NCBI RefSeq assembly: GCF_012295615.1
Contig: NZ_CP051183.1
Span: 2,569,001-2,633,000, forward strand
From: Bermanella marisrubri
Lineage (GTDB): Bacteria; Pseudomonadota; Gammaproteobacteria; Pseudomonadales; Oceanobacteraceae
Reading direction: 5' to 3'
Length of the DNA: 64,000 nt
Positions 37,618 through 49,524 of the stretch are shown here, piece by piece (positions within the stretch are counted from its first letter, which is position 1; every line of letters starts with the position of its first letter). Made by a program: the position numbers and the translations under genes. A model generated the notes under the pieces. It was not told the DNA's origin, searched no databases, and saw only the letters and a program-made list of their open reading frames with translations.

Positions 37618-39056
37618 TCTGGACTCCATTGATAATAGTTATCACCTTTATATTCAAAACCAGTAGCTAAAAACATACGTAGTGATGCTACATTATTCTT
37701 ATGAATGAAAGCTTGAATAGGTTTTTCAGTCTTCATTTTCAACTCTTCTAATGCGCCTCTTGCAATACCTAATCCTTGAAAGCAAGAATCAATCAATATG
37801 CTAACTTCATAATTATCCACCTTGTCATCTAAGCGGACGTAACCAGCTTCATTTCCGTCTGCCATTATGATCCACATATGTCTACGTTCATCATTTAATG
37901 AAAGTCTTATCCATTCATTGTGCTCTTCTAATGATGGTACTGATGAATTTCTACTGTACTCTCTTGCATAAGGCTGATTCTGCCACTCAAACAAAGATTC
38001 TGAATCTGAATATTTCAATTCTCTAAGCTGAACACTTGGCATTAAGCCAAAACATTTAATGGCAACTCGGTATGCTCCTAATCCATCTACAGTAGACATT
38101 AGATGATTCATTAGGATACGTCTTTCAGATACTTCCTTATTTATATTTTTATTAATTGAATCAACAATATCATCTTCATCGATGACATCTGAAATACCAA
38201 AATCAAAAGCTGAAGTGGCATTGTAATTTTGATTTTCAGCAACTTTCAAGCAAATGCTTGGTAAGCCTAAGCAAGATCTTTCGAGGAGACTTATTCCAAG
38301 TGCACCAATGCATAAGTCAGCATTAATTATAAGTGAAGGTATATCATCGTGATCAATTAATAATTGGACATCTTTATTTTTATACTCTTCTATAGTTTTT
38401 ATATTTTTATTATATCGAGTAGTAATCACAGTAACACTTCCATTGAAGCAAGATTCCTTAATAGCCTTCAGTGCTTTTAAACTAAAATTCTTCGGATCAG
38501 TCGCTCCAAAAGAGACCAGTATATTATTAACCCCTGAATCGAGTTTTCTTCTATGAATCGCGTCTTTTCTTAACTCTCGATAATATGGTGACAACAGGCA
38601 ATATTTAATACCAAAGAACTTATTTTTATTGATAGTTGATCTAGCATAACTAGTCTCACATCTCCCTAATGAGCCATCAATAATGTAGTCGCAGTTGTGT
38701 GGCCGATCATCTAAATCATCAATAACAACCATATTAATCTTTAACCGATCTGAACAGTAAGACTCCCAAGCTTCATCAAGCCTGTAATCATCCACCACAA
38801 TATAGGCAACAGAATCATCCAGTTTTTCAATTAAACTACATGTCCTTATAGCATCTTCAAGTGTGTCCTCAGAATAGGAAATAAGCTGAGCTACATAGCC
38901 TCTTTTCTCGATTTCGTTCTTAATAGATATTGATTTATCAGAGATCACGAATGTACATTTGTATTCTTTTGACAGCCAATGAGCTAAAGAGAAGGCTCTC
39001 ATAAGATGTCCAAGACCAATGCTATTATTAGCCTCAATTCTAAATATCACATTCAT
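37614..39056 (-). CDS. pseG: Bifunctional PseG hydrolase - PseH acetyltransferase fusion
   Basis: 480 residues. The N-terminal two thirds (about 1-325) are PseG, a GT-B-fold UDP-sugar hydrolase with the FRIEANNSIGLGHLMR start, DDLDDRPHNCD and a LISFGATDPKN-like SFGATDPKNFS. The C-terminal 145 residues are a GNAT acetyltransferase with VQLRELKYSD and the CoA-loop segment FQGLGIARGALEELK, matching PseH. These would perform consecutive steps of the pathway (N-4 acetylation, then UDP removal), so one polypeptide replaces two. AT-rich. Start directly after pseF with a 2-bp gap. Confidence 0.9.
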   Translation of the reverse strand: MNVIFRIEANNSIGLGHLMRAFSLAHWLSKEYKCTFVISDKSISIKNEIEKRGYVAQLISYSEDTLEDAIRTCSLIEKLDDSVAYIVVDDYRLDEAWESYCSDRLKINMVVIDDLDDRPHNCDYIIDGSLGRCETSYARSTINKNKFFGIKYCLLSPYYRELRKDAIHRRKLDSGVNNILVSFGATDPKNFSLKALKAIKESCFNGSVTVITTRYNKNIKTIEEYKNKDVQLLIDHDDIPSLIINADLCIGALGISLLERSCLGLPSICLKVAENQNYNATSAFDFGISDVIDEDDIVDSINKNINKEVSERRILMNHLMSTVDGLGAYRVAIKCFGLMPSVQLRELKYSDSESLFEWQNQPYAREYSRNSSVPSLEEHNEWIRLSLNDERRHMWIIMADGNEAGYVRLDDKVDNYEVSILIDSCFQGLGIARGALEELKMKTEKPIQAFIHKNNVASLRMFLATGFEYKGDNYYQWSPE

Positions 39057-39058
39057 AA

Positions 39059-39732
39059 TTAGACCGCTCTAGCTATGAAAAGTACGATAAAGGTTTTCGG
39101 CCATAATCCAGTCTTCCTCTGTATCAATAATTTTCTGGAAATAACGAAAGCGCTTGCTTCGTTAGATATAATCGGAACTCGGTCTTTCCACGTACTCGCT
39201 AATCCCACATAGAATTGCCCCACGTCATGGTAATATGGAATAAGATCTTGCGATCTTGATGCAATCTTGCTCGGTTCCTTAACCTTCACTCTACCTTCGT
39301 GTAAAGACACGCTGCGCTGAATCGGAAATTCAAATTCGACGACGGGAAAACAGTATGTTGGATACTGATCATGAAACAATTCATGAGCTGATATCAGTCG
39401 TTGATGATTTAAAAAAGGCGCTGTCGCATAAATACAAGTTACAAGATCATCATCATCCAGGTTTAGTTCTTTTACAGCATGACTAATGACATCAACCGTT
39501 GCTGTATAATCATCAGCTAACTCATCTGGACGAATAAACGGAACCTCTGCTCCATAATACGATGCAATCTCAGATATCTTGGCGCTATCCGTAGACACTA
39601 TAATGCGATCAAACAATTTAGATTCTAACGCAGAATTAATTGAATAGGCGATTATAGGCTGGCCTAGGAAATTACGAATGTTTTTATCCGCTATGCGTTT
39701 ACTACCTCCGCGCGCCGGAATAATTGCAACAT

Positions 39733-39736
<4 letters not shown>
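39059..39736 (-). CDS. pseF: Pseudaminic acid cytidylyltransferase with apparent 3' frameshift
   Basis: The first about 190 residues are normal PseF: nucleotide loop IPARGGSKRIADKNI, RPDELADDYTATVDV and YYHDVGQFYVG. The C-terminus read in frame (KLLIQRKTGLWPKTF...) does not fit the family. Reading one frame over from about 39155 gives RFRYFQKIIDTEEDW then IMAENLYRTFHS and a stop at 39069-39071, matching the conserved PRYxVQDIDTxEDW ending. One missing base near 39150-39164, for example in the AA of GCAAGC, would explain this. The lost acidic motif helps bind metal in related CMP-sugar synthetases, so activity is doubtful unless the base is a sequence error. Overlaps pseC by 4 bp. Confidence 0.88.
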
Positions 39737-41918
<2,182 letters not shown>

Positions 41919-41925
41919 TTAGAAG

Positions 41926-41941
41926 AGCAAATTACGGGCCA
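41926..41941 (-). promoter_or_regulatory. Sigma-54 promoter of the pseudaminic acid operon
   Basis: Minus strand TGGCCCGTAATTTGCT, 15 of 16 positions consistent with TGGCACG-N4-TTGCW. It lies between the flgL stop and pseB, 58 bp before the pseB ATG. It ties sugar synthesis to the hook/basal-body stage of the cascade. Confidence 0.82.
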
Positions 41942-41955
41942 ACCAATTCTTATAA

Positions 41956-43194
41956 CTAAAGCTGATTAAACAGTGTCAACCGATTGATTTGAGCAAAGCT
42001 CTGTTGAGATGCCTCTAGCAATAGCGATTCGAGTGACAAGCGACTAACCGCTTCAGCAAAGTCCACATCTTGTAGTTGACTAAGTATATCTTGGCTTACT
42101 AGGTCTACATCTTTATGTAGGCTCTCGATATTATCTACCGTATTAAGTCTTCCACCCACTTCAGAGCGTACTTCAGACACAGATGTTTGAGCGAAATCGA
42201 GGTTATTGAGAGTATTTTCAATCAAAACATCCAATTGAGCACTTTGCTCAGGGTTATCTTCTAGCGTCCGTAACCCCTCCATTAAACTAGCCACCGTATC
42301 GGTTAGTGACTGTTTAGGGCTACTCGTAACAAAAAAACTATCGCCTTGTTCTGGTTGTCCCGCAATTTTGAACGCAGCACCTTTCACCACTAGCTCTGTA
42401 CCTGGCGAATAAGCAACGCCAGCCAAGCCATCTATTGGCCTATTATCGCTTTGGCTAAGCACCGAGAAATTGGGTCCTGGTGGCGTAATAAATCCATCTG
42501 GATTAAAACGTATAACAATGTCTTCAGGATAGAATTCATCATAGGCTTCTTGATCCATAACAAATCCATTACTGATAAACCCTGTTCCCAAATTACGTTC
42601 ATTGTCACGAGTGTAGAATGTATTCTGGGCACTTTGCACATCAACAAAAATGTTCTTCCCAGTATCACTTGTCTGAATCTTGGTACTATTACTAATTTCT
42701 AAAAAGCGCTCACCATCATCGCCTTGATAGGTTACGCCCCCACCAGGTCTTTCCTGAAAAGGTACCGTTTCGCCTTTAAAGCCACCAAAAATATATGTGT
42801 TACTGGCGTCTTTAGTGTTCATCAAATCAACCAGTGCATCAAGACGTTCCTCTATTTCACTCGCAATATAACCTCGATCTTCCTTTGTCATGGAGCCGTT
42901 ACCAGCATTCACCGTGAGTTCTCGAATTCGGTCAATATTATCAATGACACCACCTAAGATGGAGTCCTCTAAATTCAATCGGTTTCTCGCTGAGGTTATG
43001 TTTTTCTCGTATTGATCACGCAAACTAATATCTTGCTGCAGCTGCAATATTTGGGTTGCGGCGATTGGATCATCCGCTGGTGTCAAAACACGACGACCAC
43101 TAGAGATCTGTTGTTGTGTACGTTGTGTCGATTCTTGATTGTTTAAAATAGAGCGCAAGCCTGAATTAAACTGCTGCATGGTTGAAATACGCAT
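41956..43194 (-). CDS. flgL: Flagellar hook-filament junction protein FlgL (HAP3)
   Basis: 412 residues, ordinary length, in contrast to FlgK. N-terminus MRISTMQQFNSGLRSI and SSGRRVLTPADDPIAA, and a flagellin-like C-terminus (LLEASQQSFAQINRLTLFNQL). Forms the distal junction ring between hook and filament. Lies 11 bp after flgK. No terminator separates it from the pse operon promoter, so some readthrough into pseB is possible. Confidence 0.95.
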   Translation of the reverse strand: MRISTMQQFNSGLRSILNNQESTQRTQQQISSGRRVLTPADDPIAATQILQLQQDISLRDQYEKNITSARNRLNLEDSILGGVIDNIDRIRELTVNAGNGSMTKEDRGYIASEIEERLDALVDLMNTKDASNTYIFGGFKGETVPFQERPGGGVTYQGDDGERFLEISNSTKIQTSDTGKNIFVDVQSAQNTFYTRDNERNLGTGFISNGFVMDQEAYDEFYPEDIVIRFNPDGFITPPGPNFSVLSQSDNRPIDGLAGVAYSPGTELVVKGAAFKIAGQPEQGDSFFVTSSPKQSLTDTVASLMEGLRTLEDNPEQSAQLDVLIENTLNNLDFAQTSVSEVRSEVGGRLNTVDNIESLHKDVDLVSQDILSQLQDVDFAEAVSRLSLESLLLEASQQSFAQINRLTLFNQL

Positions 43195-43205
43195 ATCGAT
43201 TACCT

Positions 43206-46181
43206 TTAAAAGATACCAATCAAGGTGCTAAATAGATCTCTCGCAACAGAGATTACCTGTGCAGATGCGTTATAGCCCAATTCATATTGAATTAACTTAC
43301 CGGCTTCTTCATCTAGGTTTACTCCACTTACAGCACTCACATTGTCCTCACTATTTTGAAGCAATACTTTGGAACTCTCCGTGTTGATCTGTGCTCTGGC
43401 TGTAATTGAACCCACTTCTTCGACTGTTTTTCCGTAGGATTCGCTGAAGGTCATGTCACCTTCAATAATTTCTTTCTTTTGAATACCGCCCAGAAGCACT
43501 CCGTTCCTATTGTCGGTAACTGCGTCATCATTGAAGTCAACATAAAACGCATCTCCCTCTTTTGGAACCCCGTCCATTGACAACTCATAACCAAAGTAGG
43601 TAGGTTTTTGCTCTGGATTTTCCTCAAATAAATTACTACCTGGCGGCTGAGTTCTAAACTCTATACCCTCATCTAATTCAACTTTAACCTGGCCACCCAT
43701 AGTCAGTTTCGCACTGCCATTAACGCCTTTTGGACTGATCTCTAAACGATTTTGAAACAGGATATTCCCTTTCTCATCAATATCGACTTGTAGCTCACCG
43801 TTGTAAGAAAAAAGGGTATCGTTAATTTTGTCTTCGATACCTTTTATAAGATCAGGTCCTGTCGTGTATTCTTCATTCAATTCAATATTGAATGTACCTT
43901 GTCCGGGTACATCAAACTCAAATGTATAAGGGCCTCCCTCTGTAAAATCAAATCCTTCATACTTAGATAATGGTTCAGAAAAAGCCTGACCTGTTGGTGT
44001 CAAATAAGTATCTTGTCCATTACCAACATCGATGCTGTCGCCATTATCACCCTGGAATTCAATCGAAAGATCCTCACCATTGAGGGCGATAATGGTGAGC
44101 TTTGATCCATCACTACGAGCAACGATTCCTTGCTCTTGAAAATCAAAGTTGGCATTGATCCGATCTGCTAAAAAGTTTGCATCAATAGGGTTTGGAACCT
44201 CATCAGGGTAGCTTTCATCATACTTTATCTGTGTGGGTGGTAAGCTATCTGTTAACTCAACACCATTTAGAAATAGCTTTTGTTCCAAAAATCCAACGGG
44301 GTCGTCTGTGAAGTTCGTCAACTCTATCGTAGTACGGGCACTAGCACTCACTCCACGCTGATCTGAAAGAATACTCGCAATTTCGTTAGCCGGAGTGTTC
44401 GCCGGAATCGTTAATAATCCTCGGTCTTTCATGTTTCCAGTAACGGGATCTGGATCCGACAACGTGATCCGTGCTGGGAATAAACCATTTCCAGGAGTTT
44501 TAAATGCCTCGGTATAGTCTTGATAAAAGAAATCAGGTGGAACATAGCCGCCAATACTCGTCACTGCCGTTTTATTTTCATTAAGCGGCAATAGATCATT
44601 TTTAACGCCAGGTACATATGTCTGGTTCATGATTGGTGGAAACAATGGAATAGGATTAGCTGGGTCTGTATTATCCAAAACGTCGTAAGTAGTATCGCTA
44701 GTAAATTTAATTACCAAGGGTGGGGTCAGTTCACCGGGTACTTCAAAACTATCCGTATCCATATCGTAAACTTCACCTGGGCTAATTTCCGCTTGCCCTT
44801 GATTACCAACATCAAAGTCAGTCATCACTGCCGTAGCGAGTGCGAGTTGCTGAGGCACTTGGATATCAAGATCCAAATCTTTTGCACCATTACGAGTGGG
44901 TGTCAGATAAAATTGATCTCCTGCTTTAAAGCTACCAGCTTCAAAGCTAATATCAAAACCGTCGATATTAAAGGTTTCGGGAAACTCCGTACTTAATGCT
45001 GTGGTCAGCATTTCTTCGCCGTCTTTTACACGAGTTACACGGAACGTATAGTCATTAGGACCAACAAACTCTATCTTATAATCGCTATCAGTTAATTCAT
45101 TTGGATCCGTGATATTCACTTTTATATCGCGATCATCTGGCATCTCATTGTCTGCGTCGCCAATAACTCGACTACTTGCTAATAACGGGTCATTAACATC
45201 ATTGAAAAACAGACCACCGCGTTGACCATCAATATCTATACCCAAGGCATGCTGTTCGTTCATATTAAATTGCAGCGCTATAGCTGCACGTCCAATTTGG
45301 CTAATAACTGGATCTAGCACTTCACGACGATATGCGAGCAGCCCTCCCAACTTTCCGCCCTCTACTTCGTTTGTGATATTTTGTACAACACCATCACGTT
45401 CGAAATAAAGCGCATTTCTGCTAGGATCTTGTTGACCAGGAGCAACCGATACTCTGTTTACGTCTTTACCCACCACCAAGGGCTGACCATTTCCAATAAA
45501 GATATTGACGCTGTCGTTGTCCTGAGTAGCAACAGTGACACTCACTAATTCTGATATCTCTTTGATGGCAAGGTCGCGCTTATCTAACAACTCATTCGGG
45601 TAATTACCCTGAGCACTGGCCGTTGCAAATTGTATTTGAGTATTCAGTTCAGAAATGGATTCAGCAAGGGTATTCAATTGCGTTGCTAAGGTTCCCATTT
45701 GCCCATTAAGTATATTATTTGAGTCTCGCAAGCGATCATCAATGGAAGCAAAACGATCGACTAGGCCTTGGCTTTCACTCAGTACAACTTGGCGCGCTGG
45801 TAAAGAGCTTGGGTCATCGATCGCCGCTTGAAACGCCCCAAACATGTTTTCAATGCCAGGTTGAATACCTGTTCCAGGATCAGCTAGCAGCTTATCAATT
45901 TGCTCAGCATTCGTAGAAAGCGTATCGAAATAATTAAATGTGGAAGTATCTTTCTGCAACTGGCCAACTAAAAATTCATCATAAATTCGGCGTACATCAT
46001 CGACTCGGGCACCACCGCCAATCCAAACACCGCCCTGAAATTGAGGATTTTGACTAACGATAGACGCGTCTTGACGGCTATAGCCTTCAGTATCCACATT
46101 AGCAATATTGTTACCCGTAACGGTTAATGCAGTTTGGTGAACACGAAGTCCAGATATACCTATCTCTAAAATACCTGCCAT
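43206..46181 (-). CDS. flgK: Enlarged flagellar hook-associated protein FlgK (HAP1)
   Basis: 991 residues, nearly twice the 547 of E. coli. The conserved rod/hook N-terminus (MAGILEIGISGLRVHQTALTV, NIANVDTEGYSRQ) and C-terminus (LDEEAGKLIQYELGYNASAQ) are intact. The central expansion (about 330-900) includes a module near 750-800 (FEFDVPGQGTFNIELNEEYTTG) like those in FliD and FlgE. FlgK is the proximal hook-filament junction. Cotranscribed with flgJ (7-bp gap) and flgL. Confidence 0.94.
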   Translation of the reverse strand: MAGILEIGISGLRVHQTALTVTGNNIANVDTEGYSRQDASIVSQNPQFQGGVWIGGGARVDDVRRIYDEFLVGQLQKDTSTFNYFDTLSTNAEQIDKLLADPGTGIQPGIENMFGAFQAAIDDPSSLPARQVVLSESQGLVDRFASIDDRLRDSNNILNGQMGTLATQLNTLAESISELNTQIQFATASAQGNYPNELLDKRDLAIKEISELVSVTVATQDNDSVNIFIGNGQPLVVGKDVNRVSVAPGQQDPSRNALYFERDGVVQNITNEVEGGKLGGLLAYRREVLDPVISQIGRAAIALQFNMNEQHALGIDIDGQRGGLFFNDVNDPLLASSRVIGDADNEMPDDRDIKVNITDPNELTDSDYKIEFVGPNDYTFRVTRVKDGEEMLTTALSTEFPETFNIDGFDISFEAGSFKAGDQFYLTPTRNGAKDLDLDIQVPQQLALATAVMTDFDVGNQGQAEISPGEVYDMDTDSFEVPGELTPPLVIKFTSDTTYDVLDNTDPANPIPLFPPIMNQTYVPGVKNDLLPLNENKTAVTSIGGYVPPDFFYQDYTEAFKTPGNGLFPARITLSDPDPVTGNMKDRGLLTIPANTPANEIASILSDQRGVSASARTTIELTNFTDDPVGFLEQKLFLNGVELTDSLPPTQIKYDESYPDEVPNPIDANFLADRINANFDFQEQGIVARSDGSKLTIIALNGEDLSIEFQGDNGDSIDVGNGQDTYLTPTGQAFSEPLSKYEGFDFTEGGPYTFEFDVPGQGTFNIELNEEYTTGPDLIKGIEDKINDTLFSYNGELQVDIDEKGNILFQNRLEISPKGVNGSAKLTMGGQVKVELDEGIEFRTQPPGSNLFEENPEQKPTYFGYELSMDGVPKEGDAFYVDFNDDAVTDNRNGVLLGGIQKKEIIEGDMTFSESYGKTVEEVGSITARAQINTESSKVLLQNSEDNVSAVSGVNLDEEAGKLIQYELGYNASAQVISVARDLFSTLIGIF

Positions 46182-46188
46182 AACTACC

Positions 46189-47193
46189 TCAATCTATATC
46201 CAAGCCAGCAAGTTGAATCGCGCTATTCAATACATCACCGTGGGCAATGCGTTGAATTTTTTGTGCATAAAAAGGATCTGTTGCATACCCACCTTTTTGC
46301 AGACCTTCGCTGTAATGCTTGATCGACTGGCCGTTACTCACGGCATCTTGGTAACGCTCACTTTGTGATACAAACTGACTGTAATCTCGCATACTCGATT
46401 CATATGAGTCGTAAACTCGAAAACGCGCCATTTCTGTTCTAGGCTGACCTTGACGATATTCCAGCGTACTGACCTCGGCGCTCTCGCCCCCCCAGCGCCT
46501 ATCAGCTTTGATACCGAATAGGTTAAAACTATTTTGGCCACCGCTATGATGAATAAGATGCTTACCCCAACCGGTTTCCAGTGCTGCTTGAGCAAGAATC
46601 GCTTTGGGCTCTACTCCCATATCTTTTCCAACTTTCTGCGCAATGGGCCATAGAGTTTGTACGAATTCTTGCGGAGTACTAAAGCCTGACTGTTTTTGCT
46701 GATCTACTCTTAAGCCAGGTGAAGAACTCTTAATATCATCTTTTGTATCAATCGATGGTCTCAGTTTATTTTCTTTCACCGAATCGAGATCTTTTTCAAT
46801 ATCGCTACTCGGTTTTTGTGTCACACCATTAAACTGTCGGATCGCTTCATTAACTTGTCTACGTGTTTCATTTTCCCCAACATTAAACTCTTGCTTCATC
46901 TGACGATAAATACTATCTGCTAAACCGACACCTTTCCCTTTACTCATGGACAGTGCCAACTGATCATCATGCATTTGACGATAAAACTTGGATTCATTGG
47001 TATTGAGTGGATTGCCTTCCTCAAATACGGCATTCGCATCACGCATACTTTTGAGCATCATTTTGATAAACATCGACTCAAATTGCTTCGCCACTTCCTT
47101 CAACGCAGCATCTTGGTTTTCATTACCAAGCTGAGTAATCTTATTTAACGAAGATAAATCGTTATAGTTGTAGGTATTGGTTAATGCGTTCAT
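46189..47193 (-). CDS. flgJ: Rod assembly protein and peptidoglycan hydrolase FlgJ
   Basis: 334 residues. N-terminal rod-binding domain (about 20-100; KQFESMFIKMMLKSM) and C-terminal glucosaminidase domain (about 175-330; AILAQAALETGWGKHLI with the catalytic Glu) joined by a polar linker. It caps the growing rod and opens the cell wall. A sigma-54 site lies 38 bp upstream, giving a separate flgJKL unit. Confidence 0.95.
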   Translation of the reverse strand: MNALTNTYNYNDLSSLNKITQLGNENQDAALKEVAKQFESMFIKMMLKSMRDANAVFEEGNPLNTNESKFYRQMHDDQLALSMSKGKGVGLADSIYRQMKQEFNVGENETRRQVNEAIRQFNGVTQKPSSDIEKDLDSVKENKLRPSIDTKDDIKSSSPGLRVDQQKQSGFSTPQEFVQTLWPIAQKVGKDMGVEPKAILAQAALETGWGKHLIHHSGGQNSFNLFGIKADRRWGGESAEVSTLEYRQGQPRTEMARFRVYDSYESSMRDYSQFVSQSERYQDAVSNGQSIKHYSEGLQKGGYATDPFYAQKIQRIAHGDVLNSAIQLAGLDID

Positions 47194-47230
47194 GGCATCG
47201 CCCAGAAATTAGATATTTATCTTGGTAAAC

Positions 47231-47246
47231 TGCAATCACTGGGCCA
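47231..47246 (-). promoter_or_regulatory. Sigma-54 promoter of flgJKL
   Basis: Minus strand TGGCCCAGTGATTGCA, correct -24/-12 geometry. It lies between a terminator at 47315-47339 and flgJ, so flgJKL is an independent unit. Confidence 0.8.
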
Positions 47247-47314
47247 ATATGGATAAATGCGCGATTAATAGGCATTTGGAGAAGATTTGGATAAATTTAA
47301 AGGACGTGAAGCGG

Positions 47315-47339
47315 AAAAAGCGGCAGTGTATGACCGCTT
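47315..47339 (-). terminator. Terminator after the small flgI-flgJ intergenic gene
   Basis: Minus strand AAGCGG, 10-nt loop, CCGCTT, then a T run. It overlaps the stop codon of the small gene and closes the flgFGHI unit. Confidence 0.7.
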
Positions 47340-47655
47340 ATTTATTTTGGGAAATTCGGGTATATAAACGCATTCTATTAGGAATCTTTTTGTGTTTGAT
47401 CAGCTCGTTTCCCTTCTTATTGCGCACTTCGTCTATTTCTTTTTCTAAGGCTTGAGTGCTCTCTAGAATTGCACTTAATAACTCAAGGTCTGTGTTGTCT
47501 AAATCATTTTGATACTTTGAAAACAGTTCTTCTATGAGTGATTGCCTTTGCTTCAATAAGTGATCAAGTGTTGCAGGGCTGCCACCATGGGACTGCTCAA
47601 CCACAGCATCATGTTTTTTCTTTAGTTCGCTAATCAGATGTTGTTTTTCCGTCAT
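47338..47655 (-). CDS. Small coiled-coil protein between flgI and flgJ, FlgN/FliT-like in character
   Basis: 105 residues, strongly helical, charged, no cysteine, no signal peptide. Segments such as LDHLLKQRQSLIEELFSKYQ and LELLSAILESTQALEKEIDEVRN have the look of FliT/FlgN-type export chaperones, but I recognise no specific family and a true FlgN is present at 60156. It is 26 bp after flgI and ends at a terminator, so it is expressed with flgFGHI. A chaperone for one of the enlarged proteins is possible but is inference. Confidence 0.7.
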   Translation of the reverse strand: MTEKQHLISELKKKHDAVVEQSHGGSPATLDHLLKQRQSLIEELFSKYQNDLDNTDLELLSAILESTQALEKEIDEVRNKKGNELIKHKKIPNRMRLYTRISQNK

Positions 47656-47681
47656 TTATGACTCTCGATGTCATTCGCCGA

Positions 47682-48767
47682 TTAAATCACGATGAGTTCT
47701 GCATTCAATGCGCCGGCTTGTTTAAGGGCTTCTAAAATAGCCATTAAATCTCCTGGGGCTGCGCCAACCTCGTTAACTGCTTTAACGATCTCATCTAAGG
47801 ACACACCGGGATCAAAAACAAACATGGGGTTGCCTTCTTCATCGATATTGACGTCTGCATTAGGAACTACAGCGGTTTCACCTCCAGCTAGGGCATTGGG
47901 TTGATTCACCTCAATATTTTCTTTCACCGTTACTGTAAGGCTGCCATGTGTAACAGCAACCGGATCAATTTTCACATGCTTCCCAATGACAATGGTGCCC
48001 GTGCGACTATTGATGATCACTTTTGCTGTCGCTTCACCCGGCGTCACTGTGAGGTTCTCAATGAGAGATAAAAAAGAAACTCGCTGGTTAGGGTCACGAG
48101 GTGCACTTACGCGTACCGACGTAGCATCTTGTGCGTAGGCCGTTTCTGGTCCAAGTAAATCGTTAATTGTGTCGGCCATGCGTTTCGCTGTTGTAAAATC
48201 TGGTCGGTCTAAGTTCAAGATAAGGCTGTCACCGCGAGCAAACGCATTCGGTACAGGGCGTTCTACTGTGGCACCGTTTGGAATACGCCCAACACTTGGC
48301 ACATTTACCGTAATACTAGAACCATCATTTCCTTCTGCACCAAAACCGCCTACCACCAAATTACCTTGAGCCACTGCATACACTTGACCATCTGCACCTT
48401 TTAAAGGAGAAAACAGTAAAGTACCGCCGCGTAAACTTTTTGCATTGCCGATGCTAGAAACAGTCACGTCAATCGATTGGCCTGGTTTGGCAAATGGCGG
48501 CAAACTTGCCGTTAGCGACACTGCCGCGACATTTTTAAGTTTAGGGTCCGTTCCTGGCGGAACAGAAATGCCAAACTCTTTCATCATATTGTTAAAACTT
48601 TGATTGGTAAACGGCGCTTTATCACCACTGCCATCCAACCCTACCACCAAACCATAACCAATGAGTTGGTTCGAACGAACGCCAGCAACCGATGTAAGAT
48701 CCTTGATTCGATCAGCAAGCGTTGTCAGGCTCATAAAGCATGTCAGTAGTAGAATAATGACTTTCAT
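47682..48767 (-). CDS. flgI: Flagellar P-ring protein FlgI
   Basis: 361 residues. N-terminal signal peptide ([20 protein letters not shown]) followed by [24 protein letters not shown], which is highly characteristic. It forms the periplasmic bushing around the rod with help from FlgA. Ends with the standard [14 protein letters not shown]. Confidence 0.97.
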   Translation of the reverse strand: MKVIILLLTCFMSLTTLADRIKDLTSVAGVRSNQLIGYGLVVGLDGSGDKAPFTNQSFNNMMKEFGISVPPGTDPKLKNVAAVSLTASLPPFAKPGQSIDVTVSSIGNAKSLRGGTLLFSPLKGADGQVYAVAQGNLVVGGFGAEGNDGSSITVNVPSVGRIPNGATVERPVPNAFARGDSLILNLDRPDFTTAKRMADTINDLLGPETAYAQDATSVRVSAPRDPNQRVSFLSLIENLTVTPGEATAKVIINSRTGTIVIGKHVKIDPVAVTHGSLTVTVKENIEVNQPNALAGGETAVVPNADVNIDEEGNPMFVFDPGVSLDEIVKAVNEVGAAPGDLMAILEALKQAGALNAELIVI

Positions 48768-48817
48768 AATGTTTCTCTTGTGTTAAGCGTTTGTATCGCT
48801 CCGAAATTAAACCGTAG

Positions 48818-49489
48818 CTAAAACGGCCACCATTGGCTGGTAAAGAAACGATCAAGCCAGCCAGGCTTGCTAGCATTATGCACGTATCCCGTACCACCAT
48901 AACTAATGCGTGCATCAGCCAATTTATGAGATAAAACCGTATTATCCGAGCTAATATCTTGAGGGCGAATCAAACCCTTAACACGGATAAATTCATCTCC
49001 TTGATTTAAACTAAGCCATTTTTCACCACGTATTTCTAACACACCGTTGGGTAAAATATCACTTATGGTAACGGTAATCTGACCTTGCAAACTGTTGCTT
49101 TGATCAGCGTCACCGGACCCATCGAAAGCACGCTCTGCCTCAAAATCATTTTGTAAGAAATCCAATCCTTGTCCAAAAATACTGGTCGGTACGACATCTA
49201 TTTCACTATCTTTTGTAGTAGACGCTGAGTTTGATTTGGACGCATTAGTTTGCTCTTGCAAAATAATCGTCACGATATCGCCAATCCGTCTTGAGCGCTG
49301 GTCTCCATATAACGCCATGGAGTAATTTGCCTGATAAATGGAGCCATTATTTTCTGCAGGTGGTTTAAGCGATTGTGCAGGCACTGGTGCAAAGTTCGGA
49401 TCATCTGGCTTCTCATCCATAGGAACAATGGTGCTGCACCCTTGCAGTATAGTCATAATCGCAAATAGTGAGATGAATCGATTATTCAT
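48818..49489 (-). CDS. flgH: Flagellar L-ring lipoprotein FlgH
   Basis: 223 residues. Lipoprotein signal with lipobox LQGC (Cys18), then the FlgH segments GSIYQ, YGDQRSRRIGDIVTI and EIRGEKWLSLNQGDEFIR. It forms the outer-membrane ring. Followed by flgI after about 50 bp. Confidence 0.96.
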   Translation of the reverse strand: MNNRFISLFAIMTILQGCSTIVPMDEKPDDPNFAPVPAQSLKPPAENNGSIYQANYSMALYGDQRSRRIGDIVTIILQEQTNASKSNSASTTKDSEIDVVPTSIFGQGLDFLQNDFEAERAFDGSGDADQSNSLQGQITVTISDILPNGVLEIRGEKWLSLNQGDEFIRVKGLIRPQDISSDNTVLSHKLADARISYGGTGYVHNASKPGWLDRFFTSQWWPF

Positions 49490-49524
49490 AAGACACTCCT
49501 TTAATTAGAACCTTGTGCTCCTAA

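Noticed and set aside
47222-47455. Plus-strand reading frame over the flgJ promoter
   Set aside because: Overlaps a sigma-54 site, a terminator and the small minus-strand gene; no ribosome binding site.
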